A stretch of 57,776 nucleotides of DNA from CAYPGJ01 sp964638515 (GTDB taxonomy: Bacteria > Planctomycetota > Phycisphaerae > Phycisphaerales > UBA1924), in assembly GCA_964638515.1 (NCBI GenBank), contig CAZWZL010000015.1:1-57776 (forward strand), in the 5' to 3' direction. The position numbers and the translations under genes were made by a program. This document shows positions 15,602 to 26,042 of this stretch, one piece after another (positions within the stretch are counted from its first letter, which is position 1; every line of letters starts with the position of its first letter). The notes beneath the pieces are model-generated. The model was not told the DNA's origin. It did no database searches and saw nothing but the letters and a program-made list of their open reading frames with translations.

Positions 15602-16306
15602 ATGAACAACAACTTCAATCTGTGGTTCATCCTCGCCGTCGCGGCCATCAGCCTGCTGCAGTGGCTCGCGCGCAAGGCGAAGGAACAGCAGAACAAGAAT
15701 CAGCAGCGCCGAGTCCGGCAACAGGCCGAGGACGAGACCCTGAGAACCGGGCGCGCCCCGCCCACGCGTCAAGCGAGCGCCCCGTCCTCTCACGATGTCC
15801 AGCAGGCGCGGCTGCGTGAACTGGCGGAAATGCGCCGTCGCCAGCTTGAGGAGCTCCGTCGGCAGCAACGCGAAGCCGCGACCAAGAAGCGTGGTCCGGT
15901 GGTGCGAACCTCCGGGGTTCCGGGGGCGCCGCCGGCCAGGATCCCGGGTGGACGTCTCCCGACAGCCGGTCCCATGTCTTCCGGTCCGATCGTGCGACCG
16001 GCGCCCGTGGCTCGAAGCACTGCGGCCCCTCGATCCGCTCCGCGCGGCGTCACACAGAAGCCGTCCCGCTCCCGGCCAGCCCCGCCCAAAGCGGGCACTC
16101 TCCCAGTGGACACGATGCTGAAAGCCTCGCTGAAGGCGACTCCGTTGGACTTGCCGGCGGACTCGGCCCGTGAAGCAGCGGGAGGCTATTCAAGGCTTTC
16201 AGGCGCCCCGGGATTGGACTGGAGGCGCGCCATTGTTTTTGCTGAGGTGTTGGGCACTCCTGTGGGTCTGCGACCTCCTTCGGATCCCACAGACCGGGGC
16301 TGGTGA
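15602..16306 (+). CDS. Small single-pass membrane protein, proline/arginine-rich
   Basis: 234 residues. One N-terminal membrane segment (FNLWFILAVAAISLLQWL) is followed by a charged coiled-coil stretch rich in Gln and Arg (RLRELAEMRRRQLEELRRQQ) and a disordered Pro/Arg-rich region. The end (RRAIVFAEVLGTPVGLRPPS) is a short motif I associate with planctomycete membrane proteins of unknown function. The gene lies 30 bases behind btuD and 80 before accB. No function can be assigned. Confidence 0.6.
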   Translation: MNNNFNLWFILAVAAISLLQWLARKAKEQQNKNQQRRVRQQAEDETLRTGRAPPTRQASAPSSHDVQQARLRELAEMRRRQLEELRRQQREAATKKRGPVVRTSGVPGAPPARIPGGRLPTAGPMSSGPIVRPAPVARSTAAPRSAPRGVTQKPSRSRPAPPKAGTLPVDTMLKASLKATPLDLPADSAREAAGGYSRLSGAPGLDWRRAIVFAEVLGTPVGLRPPSDPTDRGW

Positions 16307-16385
16307 GCCCCCAACGGCCTTTTGAGCCACCTCTCGGTATACTCACCGACTTATTGCCACGCCATGCTCGCGTGCGGGAGTCTGC

Positions 16386-16838
16386 ATGAAGGACATCAAA
16401 TCGCTCAAAGAACTGGTTCGCCTGATGGTCGAGAACGACCTGACGGAGATCGATCTCCGGGAGGGAGAAGAAACCATCACGATCAAGCGTGGGCTGGCGG
16501 GCCCGATTGTGGCTGCTCACGCTCCTTCTCCGGTCGCTTTGGCCGCGGCCCCCGCGCCGGCTGGCGCCCCCCCGGTGGCATCGCAGGTTGAAGACAAGCA
16601 CGCGGCGATCGAATCCCCCATGGTCGGGACGTTCTACGCCTCGCCCGACCCGGAATCGCCCCCCTACGTCGGTGTCGGCAAGACTGTGAAGGCGGACGAC
16701 GTGGTGTGCATCATCGAAGCCATGAAGGTCTTCAACGAGATCAAGGCCGAGCGGGCCGGGGTGGTGGAGAAAGTCCTCGTGCAGAGCGGCCAGCCCGTGG
16801 AATACGGGCAGAAGCTGTTCTTGATCCGCCCCGCCTGA
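16386..16838 (+). CDS. accB: Biotin carboxyl carrier protein of acetyl-CoA carboxylase
   Basis: 150 residues, the usual AccB length. N-terminal helix segment MKDIKSLKELVRLMVE, an Ala/Pro linker (residues about 42-66), and the C-terminal biotinyl domain with EAMKVFNEI, biotin site K114. AccB carries biotin for carboxylation of acetyl-CoA to malonyl-CoA, the first step of fatty acid synthesis. It lies 19 bases before accC in the usual accBC operon. A TATACT box at 16338-16343, about 40 bases upstream, is a plausible -10 element. Confidence 0.95.
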   Translation: MKDIKSLKELVRLMVENDLTEIDLREGEETITIKRGLAGPIVAAHAPSPVALAAAPAPAGAPPVASQVEDKHAAIESPMVGTFYASPDPESPPYVGVGKTVKADDVVCIIEAMKVFNEIKAERAGVVEKVLVQSGQPVEYGQKLFLIRPA

Positions 16839-16857
16839 ACCCTCGACGCGAGTTCAC

Positions 16858-18190
<1,333 letters not shown>

Positions 18191-18201
<11 letters not shown>

Positions 18202-18706
18202 GCTCCGCGTCCACGAACGCGCCAAGAAGGGCGCGCCATTCGACGTAGCGGTACGGGATCGCGTGCGCTTCGTGCAAGGCCCGCACGCGCGCGAGAGCTT
18301 GCTCGTAAAGGTCTTGCTGCCAGGCCTGGGCGCCGCGATCGCAGAAAAAGACGCGGCATCCAAGGGGGCGCACTTGATGGGCGCCGCAGAGATGGCCCTG
18401 CTGAAACGGGCATCCGCCGCGTTTGGCCGCGTCGTCCAGCGAAGCCCGTGTGAGCGCCACCCCCCCACTACCCTCCGGCGACGCAGACCGCCCCACGCCG
18501 TTGATCGTGAGCGCGGCTTCAATGCCTGTCACATACAGCCGGTGACCCGCCTTTTCAAAGTTGCAGCAACGGCCCGACGCCCAGCACACGGGCCCACGCG
18601 ACTCGATCTCGCGCTGCACGTCGCCGTAGATCGCCTCAATGGCGCGCACGACTTCGATTCGCGCCGCCGTATCGCGCCATTCCCGGAGCTCCAACGCCTC
18701 CGCCAC
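18191..18706 (-). CDS. YkgJ-type cysteine-cluster protein
   Basis: 171 residues from a GTG at 18706. Conserved cysteines are spread in the YkgJ manner (CWASGRCCNF near residue 41, then CPFQQGHLC, plus GCRVFFC), which probably bind a metal (zinc or iron). The family is widespread and poorly understood; a role in metal handling or protein maturation has been proposed. It lies three bases after the second YkgJ-type gene, so the two form an operon. Tail-to-tail overlap with accC. Confidence 0.75.
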
Positions 18707-18709
18707 GGA

Positions 18710-19180
18710 TCAGGCCCCTCCCGCGCGAGATGCCGCGGGCTCGGCTCGGAGCTGATCGTCTCGTCGGATGCGGATCTCCTCAATCGGCACGATTGGTCCT
18801 CGTCCGACGCCCTCGCAGTGCCGGCTGAGTCGCTCCCAAGCCCGTTGATCCCGAAGATGTTCAGGCCACCATGGGAAGGTGCGGCACTGCGTCGGCCGAG
18901 CTTCGTAGAGCGAGCACAACGCCTTGCCCGGAATCGACGCGCGATCCAGAAAGACGCAATCTCTGCCGTTGGGCGTGTCGATCTCGGTCAACGAACGGCC
19001 GAGTGAGGTGACGTGGGTGTATCGGGAATGGAATGCCTGGAGCGATATCCCGAGCCGGCGCGCGATGATTCTCGATTCTTCAGCGGAAACCAGCACATAC
19101 CCCTCGGCGCCAGTGCAGCAGGCGCCGCACATCGTGCACTCGAATCGAAGACCCTCGTGGTACCACTCCTCTCGGGGCAT
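18710..19180 (-). CDS. YkgJ-type cysteine-cluster protein
   Basis: 156 residues with the classic opening cluster FECTMCGACCTG (CxxCxxCC), then DCVFLD and a late CSLYEARPTQCRTFPWWPEH block. These match the YkgJ/DUF3109-type proteins that have a likely Fe or Zn site. It is upstream of the second such gene with 3 bases between them. The pair differ clearly in sequence, so they are not a recent duplication. Function unknown. Confidence 0.8.
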   Translation of the reverse strand: MPREEWYHEGLRFECTMCGACCTGAEGYVLVSAEESRIIARRLGISLQAFHSRYTHVTSLGRSLTEIDTPNGRDCVFLDRASIPGKALCSLYEARPTQCRTFPWWPEHLRDQRAWERLSRHCEGVGRGPIVPIEEIRIRRDDQLRAEPAASRAGGA

Positions 19181-19227
19181 GCCATGCCACTGTAGGACGT
19201 CGGCCGATCATCCGTAGAATCCGCGGC

Positions 19228-20115
19228 ATGATGCGGCCACCTCCTCCCACCCTGTCCCCCGGCCAGACGCTCGGGCTGATCGCCGGGCAGGGCCGCTTGC
19301 CCTTTCTTGTCGTAGAGGGGGCGCGTCGGGCCGGGCTTCGGGTCGTGGCCATCGGCCTGACCGGGCATTGCGACCCCACGCTTCGGAGCCTATGCGACGA
19401 GTATCGAGACGTTGCCGTGCTTCGTTTGGGCGGGTGGGCCAGGAAACTGCGGCGCATGGGCGCCACGAGCGCGGTGATGGTGGGGCGTGTCGAAAAGTCA
19501 AAGCGCGTGCACGACCCCATGAGGCTCTTCCGCGAGGCGCCCGATATCACGACCGCGCTTGTGTGGTACCGTCGTCTTCGCCATGACCGACGTTCTCCGG
19601 CCATCCTGAAAGCCGTGGCCGACACCCTCGCCGAAGGTGGAGTGCCTCTCATCGATTCAACCGCGTACATCACGGATCACCTGGCATCGCCCGGCGTGAT
19701 GACTCGGCGCGAGCCGTCTCGGGACGAGGTGGCCGATATCCGCTTCGGCTGGCCCATCCTTCGGCAGACACTCGCGCTGCACATCGGCCAGGCCATCGCG
19801 GTGAAAGAGCGCGATGTGCTGGCGGTCGAAGCGATCGAAGGGACGGACCGGATGATCGAGCGCGTCGGGCTGCTCTGCCCTCGAGGCGGATGGACGCTTC
19901 TCAAAGGGGCGCACCCGGATCATGACCGCCGCGCAGACGTGCCGACCATCGGTGAATCAACGATTCGAAAGCTCGCGCAGGCGGGCGCCAGGTGCGCGGC
20001 GCTTGGCGCGGGCGATGTGATTCTCATCGACAAGCCCAGCACGCTGGCCCTGGCCGACGAACTGGGCGTGTCAATTGTTGGGGTTCCGCCGGAAAGCCCC
20101 GATGGAATCGCCTGA
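19228..20115 (+). CDS. lpxI: UDP-2,3-diacylglucosamine pyrophosphatase, LpxI type
   Basis: 295 residues. N-terminal domain LGLIAGQGRLPFLVVEGARR and the C-terminal catalytic region (AIEGTDRMIERVG, then a KGAHPDHDRRADVPTIGEST block holding the acid residues and the DVPTIG motif) match LpxI. The enzyme hydrolyses UDP-2,3-diacylglucosamine to lipid X in lipid A synthesis, so the organism makes or once made lipid A. The next gene overlaps its 3' end by 14 bases. Confidence 0.9.
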   Translation: MMRPPPPTLSPGQTLGLIAGQGRLPFLVVEGARRAGLRVVAIGLTGHCDPTLRSLCDEYRDVAVLRLGGWARKLRRMGATSAVMVGRVEKSKRVHDPMRLFREAPDITTALVWYRRLRHDRRSPAILKAVADTLAEGGVPLIDSTAYITDHLASPGVMTRREPSRDEVADIRFGWPILRQTLALHIGQAIAVKERDVLAVEAIEGTDRMIERVGLLCPRGGWTLLKGAHPDHDRRADVPTIGESTIRKLAQAGARCAALGAGDVILIDKPSTLALADELGVSIVGVPPESPDGIA

Positions 20116-20728
20116 CGCGGGCCTGCCGTTCGAAGCGCGGCCGTTCGTCGGTCGGGGCGGATTGAAGCTGCGCCACGCATTGGACACGTTTCACGTCGAT
20201 GCTCGAGGGCGTGTTTGCGCTGATCTGGGGGCGAACATCGGCGGATTTACGGATTGCTTGCTCCGCGCCGGCGCGACGAGCGTGTACGCCGTGGACACGG
20301 CCTACGGCGCTCTCGACTACCGGCTTCGAACTGACCCGCGCGTGATCGTCCTGGAGCGCACCAATGTGCTGCACGCCGAAACACCCCCGGAGAAGGAACG
20401 CCCTTTTCTGGTCGTGATGGACCTCGGTTGGACGCCGCAGCGCCTGGCCGTGCCCGCCGCACTTCGGTGGCTTTCGGATAGCTCGGAATCGCGCATCGTC
20501 ACGCTGATCAAGCCCCAATACGAGGCTGACCGGCGAGAGGCGCGGCGCGCCCCCGGCGTGCTTGAGGACGAGTATGCGGAACGAGTGGCGCGCTGGGTGG
20601 CTGATCAGATGGTCGAGTGGGGAGCGCGGACGCTTGGATTCGTGCGCTCTCCGATTCGAGGAGGGGCGACCCGTGGCGTGAAGCAAGGCAATCTGGAATG
20701 GCTCGCCCTGCTGGCCCGCGCCGATTGA
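20102..20728 (+). CDS. TlyA/FtsJ-like RNA methyltransferase lacking the S4 domain
   Basis: 208 residues from ATG 20102, overlapping lpxI; an upstream start at 20075 is possible. It begins at the segment GRGGLKLRHALDTF that in TlyA directly follows the S4 RNA-binding domain, then has the SAM site ADLGANIGGFTDCLL and VMDLGWTPQR, and later LIKPQYEA. So it is a Rossmann methyltransferase of the TlyA/FtsJ group (2'-O-methylation of rRNA in TlyA), missing the usual N-terminal S4 domain. The substrate is uncertain. Confidence 0.75.
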   Translation: MESPDAGLPFEARPFVGRGGLKLRHALDTFHVDARGRVCADLGANIGGFTDCLLRAGATSVYAVDTAYGALDYRLRTDPRVIVLERTNVLHAETPPEKERPFLVVMDLGWTPQRLAVPAALRWLSDSSESRIVTLIKPQYEADRREARRAPGVLEDEYAERVARWVADQMVEWGARTLGFVRSPIRGGATRGVKQGNLEWLALLARAD

Positions 20729-20734
20729 GACAAG

Positions 20735-21400
20735 TCACGCGCTTGTCGGGGCCGTCGGCGCGAGGTGGGGCAGAAGGTCGTCCGACATCCCCAGGATGCC
20801 CCGGAACATGTCTTGGGCGCCCTCGAGAAGCTGCTCCGTGTCCTGCGGCGTAAACGCGCCGGCCATCATGGATGTCTTGAACGCCTGCCACCGTTCGCGC
20901 TGCAATTCTCCGTATGGATCGAGGTATCGATCCCCGTGGCCGGGCGCAAGGTTGTACGCGCGGCGCACGGCCATGGCGGAAAACCGCGATCCATTGTTGC
21001 TGCCCTCCACAACGTAATGCATGCCGAGCAGGGCGAACGGCCTTTCGTCCGCGGCCGTTCTGATCGACTCAAGCAGTCGGGTGGTCGCGGGCAGCGGCCG
21101 GATGACCGATGCATCCACTCCGAAATGCGCGAGGTCCGCTTGCAGGTATGGAGTTTGGAACTGCCAAGGCTCGACGATGGCCGACAGGGCTTGGCGGTGC
21201 GTCATCAGCGATCGAAGGGCGGTCTCCAACGCGTTGTGCACGAGAAGGAGTTGTCCGAGCATCGTCACGTATGCCTCGCGCGGCAGCCGGCCTTTGAACA
21301 GCGCGCGTTGCACCGGATGATGCTCCGCGGAATCATGCAAGTGCTGTGTGGAGGACTTGAGGCGCTCCATCACGCTCGCCGACGTGGATTCCTGAATCAT
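20735..21400 (-). CDS. Biliverdin-producing heme oxygenase-like protein
   Basis: 221 residues from the ATG at 21400, which has GGAG nine bases upstream; a TTG at 21415 is an alternative. The N-terminal TQHLHDSAEHHPVQRALFKG holds the likely axial heme histidine, and the helical pattern with MHYVVEGSNNGSRF resembles the distal helix (GxxxG region) of heme oxygenases. The enzyme opens heme to biliverdin, Fe2+ and CO. It lies 31 bases downstream of a tiny membrane protein gene on the same strand and is convergent with the methyltransferase gene. No heme transporter lies beside it. Confidence 0.7.
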   Translation of the reverse strand: MIQESTSASVMERLKSSTQHLHDSAEHHPVQRALFKGRLPREAYVTMLGQLLLVHNALETALRSLMTHRQALSAIVEPWQFQTPYLQADLAHFGVDASVIRPLPATTRLLESIRTAADERPFALLGMHYVVEGSNNGSRFSAMAVRRAYNLAPGHGDRYLDPYGELQRERWQAFKTSMMAGAFTPQDTEQLLEGAQDMFRGILGMSDDLLPHLAPTAPTSA

Positions 21401-21431
21401 CTTGAAATTCTCCAAACCAGTGACCTTCGGG

Positions 21432-21608
21432 CTAGCGTGTCCCCCACCAGGCTAAGACCGCAGGCACAGTCAGCCACAGCAGCCCCTTGATCAAGAAAAA
21501 CATGAATCCCGCGACGCCGAAACGCTTGATCCACTTCCGGGCGCCCTTCGGAATCGGACATTCCTGCTGAGCGGCCGAGGACGCATTCTGAGACTCAGTC
21601 TCAATCAT
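21432..21608 (-). CDS. 58-residue single-pass membrane protein
   Basis: A short reading frame from the ATG at 21608 to the TAG at 21434-21432. A polar N-terminus with one cysteine is followed by a basic stretch (KGARKWIKRF) and a hydrophobic segment (GVAGFMFFLIKGLLWLTVPA) ending in WWGTR. Composition and the positive-inside pattern are those of a real membrane protein, and I associate similar tiny proteins with planctomycetes. It precedes the heme oxygenase gene by 31 bases, so both may be co-expressed. Function unknown. Confidence 0.65.
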   Translation of the reverse strand: MIETESQNASSAAQQECPIPKGARKWIKRFGVAGFMFFLIKGLLWLTVPAVLAWWGTR

Positions 21609-21712
21609 GCTAGGAACGTACCTCTCAATTCCTGTGCCGTCAAACTCCTTGCGGCCTCACAGGAACGAGCTCCGGCTCGCTCTGCCGCTCCAACTGTGGT
21701 ATCTGCCCCTGC

Positions 21713-22468
21713 GTGCAACAACGTTCCGTCAGCTCCAACGATCGCGTGCCCTACCAGGAAGTGTTCTCGGATCACTGCGTGCTCGTCGTGGACAAACCTG
21801 CGGGAGTCGCCACCCAGCCCGGCAAGGGGAGACGAGGAGACACCCTCCTCAATGGTCTCTTTTCCCGCCACGGAGCCGCTCTGCAGAACGTCGGGGCTCA
21901 GCGTGATTGGGGACTCGTCCATCGGCTCGACAAGGGCACGAGCGGGCTCTTGGTGGTGGCCCTCAAGCCTTGGGCCTACGACCAGCTCCGCAAGGCGTTT
22001 GAAGCGCGGGCCGTGGAAAAGCGGTATCAGGCGGCCGTTTGGGGCCGTCCGAGCGAAGAAGCGGGCGTGATCCGGCTGTCCCTTGCGGAATCGGCGGACC
22101 CTCGCACAGGCAAGAAGATCAGCGTGGTGTCACGAGAGGGCAAACCCGCGATCACCGCGTACCGGGTTATCTGCGGCAATCAACGGGCGTCCTTCTTGGA
22201 GTGCCGGATCGGAACGGGCCGGCTGCACCAGATCCGCTCGCATCTGGCGGCCTTGGGACACCCGGTGCTGGGCGACGAGATATACGCCAAGGGGGAAGCT
22301 CGCGAGGTTGCCCCGCGTCTGATGCTGCATGCGGGGTACATCGGGCTTGCGCACCCGGAATCCGGCGAGCCGCTGGAGTTTCGATCGAAACTGCCTGAAG
22401 ACCTGCTGGTCGTGCTCCGGCGACTCAGGCTTCGGGTCGACGCCCACAGCGACCCCAGTGGGCCCTGA
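21713..22468 (+). CDS. RluA-family pseudouridine synthase
   Basis: 251 residues from a GTG at 21713 (start uncertain; a GTG at 21746 would also give a full domain). It contains LVVDKPAGVATQPG, the catalytic HRLDKGTSGLLVVA with the nucleophilic aspartate, RTGKKISVVSREGKPA and GRLHQIRSHLAALGHPVLGD, all RluA hallmarks. It lacks an N-terminal S4 domain, so it is closer to RluA/TruC than RluD. Target RNA and position cannot be stated. Confidence 0.88.
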   Translation: MQQRSVSSNDRVPYQEVFSDHCVLVVDKPAGVATQPGKGRRGDTLLNGLFSRHGAALQNVGAQRDWGLVHRLDKGTSGLLVVALKPWAYDQLRKAFEARAVEKRYQAAVWGRPSEEAGVIRLSLAESADPRTGKKISVVSREGKPAITAYRVICGNQRASFLECRIGTGRLHQIRSHLAALGHPVLGDEIYAKGEAREVAPRLMLHAGYIGLAHPESGEPLEFRSKLPEDLLVVLRRLRLRVDAHSDPSGP

Positions 22469-22579
22469 GAGCCGAAAATATGCCGATTCTGACCGCATTC
22501 ATCGAAAACAGGGGGTAGATTGAGCGTATAGGCGAACGACGGATCTTTGAACGCACGGAAGTGCGTTGGGAATAGGCTC

Positions 22580-23332
22580 ATGATCACTTGGGTCTGGATA
22601 CTTGCGGTCGGATCAGCGTTGGCAGCCGTTTGGGCGGTCGCGTCGGCGAGGCGCGCCGGGAGGCGGTCGAACGCCGGACCCACATCCGGGCCGATCCTGA
22701 TCGAGGAATCCGGAGCGACTCGTGTGCCGATGCGCGCCGCGGAGCCGGTTCGGAAGCTCGTGGCGTCCGATGTTGGCGCCGGTGGGGACGATTCAGGCTG
22801 GTGGAAGATTGACGCCTCCAAGACGGGGGTGGGCAGGGGGATATCCGACGCGAATGAGGGATCGCCTCCGGGCGCGCGGGTGGTGATGACCCCCGACGGG
22901 CCGATGCTCTTGACGCGAGCCCCGTTTCGACTCAGACGATCCGTCATGACGCATCGAGAGCGTCAGTTTGCGCGCACGCTTGCGGTAAAACTGCCTTCGG
23001 GGTACGTGGCGTGCCCTCAGGTTCGGCTGGATGGACTGGTGTCGCCGGTCAATCCGCGCGGGTGGGATGCGCGGGACTGGGCGGCCTGGCGTCGACGGGT
23101 TCGGATGCGCGCCGTGGACTTCGTGATCCTGCGCCTGCCGGAATGGACGCCGGTGGTGGCGATCGAAATCACGAGGACAGAGCACGACGCTCGGGTCACC
23201 ACGCGGGACGGGATCGTGGACGAGGTGCTCGGCGAGATCGGACTGCCTCTGGTGCGCTGCTCACGCAGCCCAAATGAGGATTGGAAGCTCATCGAGCCGT
23301 ATGTGCGGGACGAAGTCTTCGCGGAAGGCTGA
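22580..23332 (+). CDS. Membrane-anchored DUF2726 protein
   Basis: 250 residues from the ATG at 22580. One N-terminal membrane segment (WVWILAVGSALAAVWAVA), a variable linker, then a DUF2726-like domain: ERQFARTLAVKLPSGYVACP, the late-middle VDFVILRLPEWTPVVAIEIT and LPLVRCS. DUF2726 proteins have a restriction-endonuclease-like core (D...ExxT pattern here as VDF...AIEIT) and are of unknown function. No partner genes nearby. Confidence 0.65.
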   Translation: MITWVWILAVGSALAAVWAVASARRAGRRSNAGPTSGPILIEESGATRVPMRAAEPVRKLVASDVGAGGDDSGWWKIDASKTGVGRGISDANEGSPPGARVVMTPDGPMLLTRAPFRLRRSVMTHRERQFARTLAVKLPSGYVACPQVRLDGLVSPVNPRGWDARDWAAWRRRVRMRAVDFVILRLPEWTPVVAIEITRTEHDARVTTRDGIVDEVLGEIGLPLVRCSRSPNEDWKLIEPYVRDEVFAEG

Positions 23333-23358
23333 GCCGGGCAGGTCCGTCTCGGCGCGGT

Positions 23359-25875
23359 TCAGATCGAGGCGCCAAAGTTCGAGAGAAGGATGTTGAGGTC
23401 GACGAAGTCGACGCGATTGTTGAAGTCGACGTCGCCCATCAGGCCTTGGCCGATCTGGCCGAATGTCGAGAGCACGGCGTTCAAGTCGGTGAAGTTGACG
23501 ATTCCGTCGTTGTTGGTGTCGCCGGGAAGAGGGACGGGGAGAGCAACCTGTCCGATGGCCTGCGTCCAAAGGCTCGCCAATCGCTCGTTGCCGCGCTGGT
23601 TGAAGTGGCCAACATCCGACCGAAGACCGTCCGCAAGTTGTTCGAGCATGGTGCCGCCCTGAGGGTGCTGGAGCAGCACGACGGCGGGGACGTTGCGACC
23701 TGCGGCTTCGGTCAGGATGTAGTTGTCCCATGGGGCGGGTGAAGGAACGAGCACCGGTTCGCCGTGGACCCAGTCGCCCAACCAGAGCAGGTCGGTGTGC
23801 GGGAGTGCGTTTCGGATGATGGTGGCGTACGCCCCATGGGAAGACGGCAACGAATCCTGCTGCGCGAACATCTCGAGCCAGACGTCGGGAGCGAGAACCT
23901 GCATCCACGCCGGGATGGCGGCGGCGAAGGACCGATCGATCTGGGTCTGGTATCCGTTGCCGCCCCAGCCGGCCACACCAAGGACGAATCCGTCGACATC
24001 GGGACGCCAAGCCGACAGACCGAAGATCACAACGCCGGCGCCGGTGGGACCCGCAGCAATGCGCAGGCCTCGCCAGGTCAGCGGGTCGAGCGGATCGAGC
24101 GCTGGGAAGGTGTAGGCGATCGTCTCAAACGACCACGGGCCGAAACGGAGCGTGTGGCCGTTGGCTGGGATCACGCCGAGCGACTTCTCGAAGAAGACGG
24201 TGGTTTTGCCTGCGGCGGTAACGTTGAAGTCCACCGCGGAGACGAGTGAAATGGCGCCATTGACGTAGCAGGCGAGATTGGGGGTGATATGTGCGGTGAG
24301 ATTTCCGGCAAAAGCAATGCGGGTGCCGCCGATGACCTGGTCTCCCGAAGCCGTGCTGAGCACGTGGGTGTACGTGGTGGTGTCGAGAGAGACGGTGGTT
24401 GTCCCGGAGACATCGGTCCCGAAGAAGCCCTGTGACGAGTGCTTGTTCGGGGTGAATTCCACGTGGGAGGCGCCGGGGAACTTCAGGACATGGGCTTGAG
24501 AGACGAGCGGCGCCGTGGCGATCATGAGCCCTTCGGGGCGTGCTCGCATCGTGTAGATCGTGGTGGGCGCGATGATCACGCCGCCCCCGGGGCCCGTGCC
24601 GTTTCCGATATCGGAGTTGCTCCAAAAGCGAGAGAAGTCGGTAAAACCGACGAATGAGAACGTGCCGGCTACGAACGCGTTGTTGTTCGTGCCGGAGAAT
24701 CCGAACCAGGGGTTAAAAAAGTTGTCGGGACGTCGATTGAGGATTCCCGACACCAGGCTGGGCTGAATGCCGGCGAATCCGTGAGCGAAGTTCCCGGGCG
24801 AGAGCGACGTGCCGTCGTTGCCCTGCACAGCGCGGGAGTTGGCCGATGTGATCACGCGGATGGGGCCCGCGCCGGCGGGCCCGGTGAACAATCGTCGCGC
24901 ACGGGGGGCCACCGCGGATACCTGCGTGAACGCCGGCAGCGGCGGATCGACCTGCGGGATCTCGCGCTGAAAGAACCCGTCGAGCGGAGCATCAAACGGC
25001 GAGCGAAACATGAAACCCGATGTTTGCGAGACGGTGCGGGCGACGTTGATAGTGGTGGCGAAGAGCCCGGAGCCGACGTCGTACACCTGGAAGTTCTTGG
25101 TCGTGACCGCAGCGTTGGGCTGGGATACGCGCTCGCCTGTGGTGGAAGCCATCTGCACGCCGTTGAGCGGTAGTGTCGAGATGGAGTGATTGAACATGAA
25201 CACGCAGCCGTTCGGGCCGTTCATGAGCCCGCCGCTCCCGGTCGTGTTGAGAGAGTAGGGCGCGTGGTGCGTGCGGGAGTTAAAGATGGCGGTGGCGTCG
25301 GATGCCGCCGTGGCGTGGTTCCGAATCGCGAGCAGCGCGTACGCGCCGACGAGCCCGAAGGAGGAGTCCGTCGCGCCGAGCGTCAGAGGGCCAGTGGCGG
25401 GTCCGGCCAGAAATCCGGGCGACGGCGACGAGGATCCACTCAGCGCGCCCTTGCTCTGGGAACGAGCATGAACGGTCAGCGTTCCCGCGGAGTAGGAGCA
25501 CGCCACGAGCGACCACTCGTTGAGCGGCACGGCCGAGGGCGGCGTCGTGGCGATGAGTGAGGCAGGAGATCCCGCCGCCCGTGTGAGCACTGCAGAGAGG
25601 GCTCCGCCAGGATTGACTGACAGCGAGAACACTCCAGGCAACGAGAACACGGATGCCGGCTGTTCAAGCTCGGCCACCGGGCGAACCCAGACAAAGACGG
25701 AGAATGAAGAGGAAGTGAGCGCGGTCGTCGCAGCGGAGGGCGTTTGGGGAAGCCGAATGGTGGAGGACGCGAGATTCGTGTCGACCGCCGCGAACGCGAT
25801 CTCGCCCGCGGAAGCGAGCACGGCGATCGCGGCAAGCAGGATGGCGCGAAGCGGCAGGGCTGCGAATCGGGGCAT
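23359..25875 (-). CDS. Large secreted protein: LamG-like domain, possible SGNH-type region, two dockerin-like repeats
   Basis: 838 residues with a clear signal peptide (RAILLAAIAVLASAGEIAFA). Residues about 35-200 resemble a LamG/concanavalin-type domain (FSVFVWVRPVAELE; NEWSLVACSYSAGTLTVHAR). The region before the end contains FVLGVAGWGGNG, a later LLWLGDW, and DVGHFNQRGNERLASLW, whose D-x-x-H and following helix recall the last block of SGNH/GDSL hydrolases. The C-terminus has two EF-hand-like repeats (DTNNDGIVNFTDLNAVLSTF; DVDFNNRVDFVDLNILLSNF). It is likely secreted and carbohydrate- or ester-directed, but no catalytic serine motif is clear. Function not certain. Confidence 0.65.
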   Translation of the reverse strand: MPRFAALPLRAILLAAIAVLASAGEIAFAAVDTNLASSTIRLPQTPSAATTALTSSSFSVFVWVRPVAELEQPASVFSLPGVFSLSVNPGGALSAVLTRAAGSPASLIATTPPSAVPLNEWSLVACSYSAGTLTVHARSQSKGALSGSSSPSPGFLAGPATGPLTLGATDSSFGLVGAYALLAIRNHATAASDATAIFNSRTHHAPYSLNTTGSGGLMNGPNGCVFMFNHSISTLPLNGVQMASTTGERVSQPNAAVTTKNFQVYDVGSGLFATTINVARTVSQTSGFMFRSPFDAPLDGFFQREIPQVDPPLPAFTQVSAVAPRARRLFTGPAGAGPIRVITSANSRAVQGNDGTSLSPGNFAHGFAGIQPSLVSGILNRRPDNFFNPWFGFSGTNNNAFVAGTFSFVGFTDFSRFWSNSDIGNGTGPGGGVIIAPTTIYTMRARPEGLMIATAPLVSQAHVLKFPGASHVEFTPNKHSSQGFFGTDVSGTTTVSLDTTTYTHVLSTASGDQVIGGTRIAFAGNLTAHITPNLACYVNGAISLVSAVDFNVTAAGKTTVFFEKSLGVIPANGHTLRFGPWSFETIAYTFPALDPLDPLTWRGLRIAAGPTGAGVVIFGLSAWRPDVDGFVLGVAGWGGNGYQTQIDRSFAAAIPAWMQVLAPDVWLEMFAQQDSLPSSHGAYATIIRNALPHTDLLWLGDWVHGEPVLVPSPAPWDNYILTEAAGRNVPAVVLLQHPQGGTMLEQLADGLRSDVGHFNQRGNERLASLWTQAIGQVALPVPLPGDTNNDGIVNFTDLNAVLSTFGQIGQGLMGDVDFNNRVDFVDLNILLSNFGASI

Positions 25876-26042
25876 TGGGCTCTCTCTCTGTGCGTCAGCG
25901 AACGGGACGCGGGGCCATGGCGTCGAGTGTAAGGATTGCCCCGGGGCGGGGTTGAGTCAAAGCGTGTTTGGTGAAAGGACGGGAAAAACAGCGGGTTGGG
26001 GGGGCGGCGGTCCGCGAAAGGGGCACGCGGTAGTGTGGGGGC

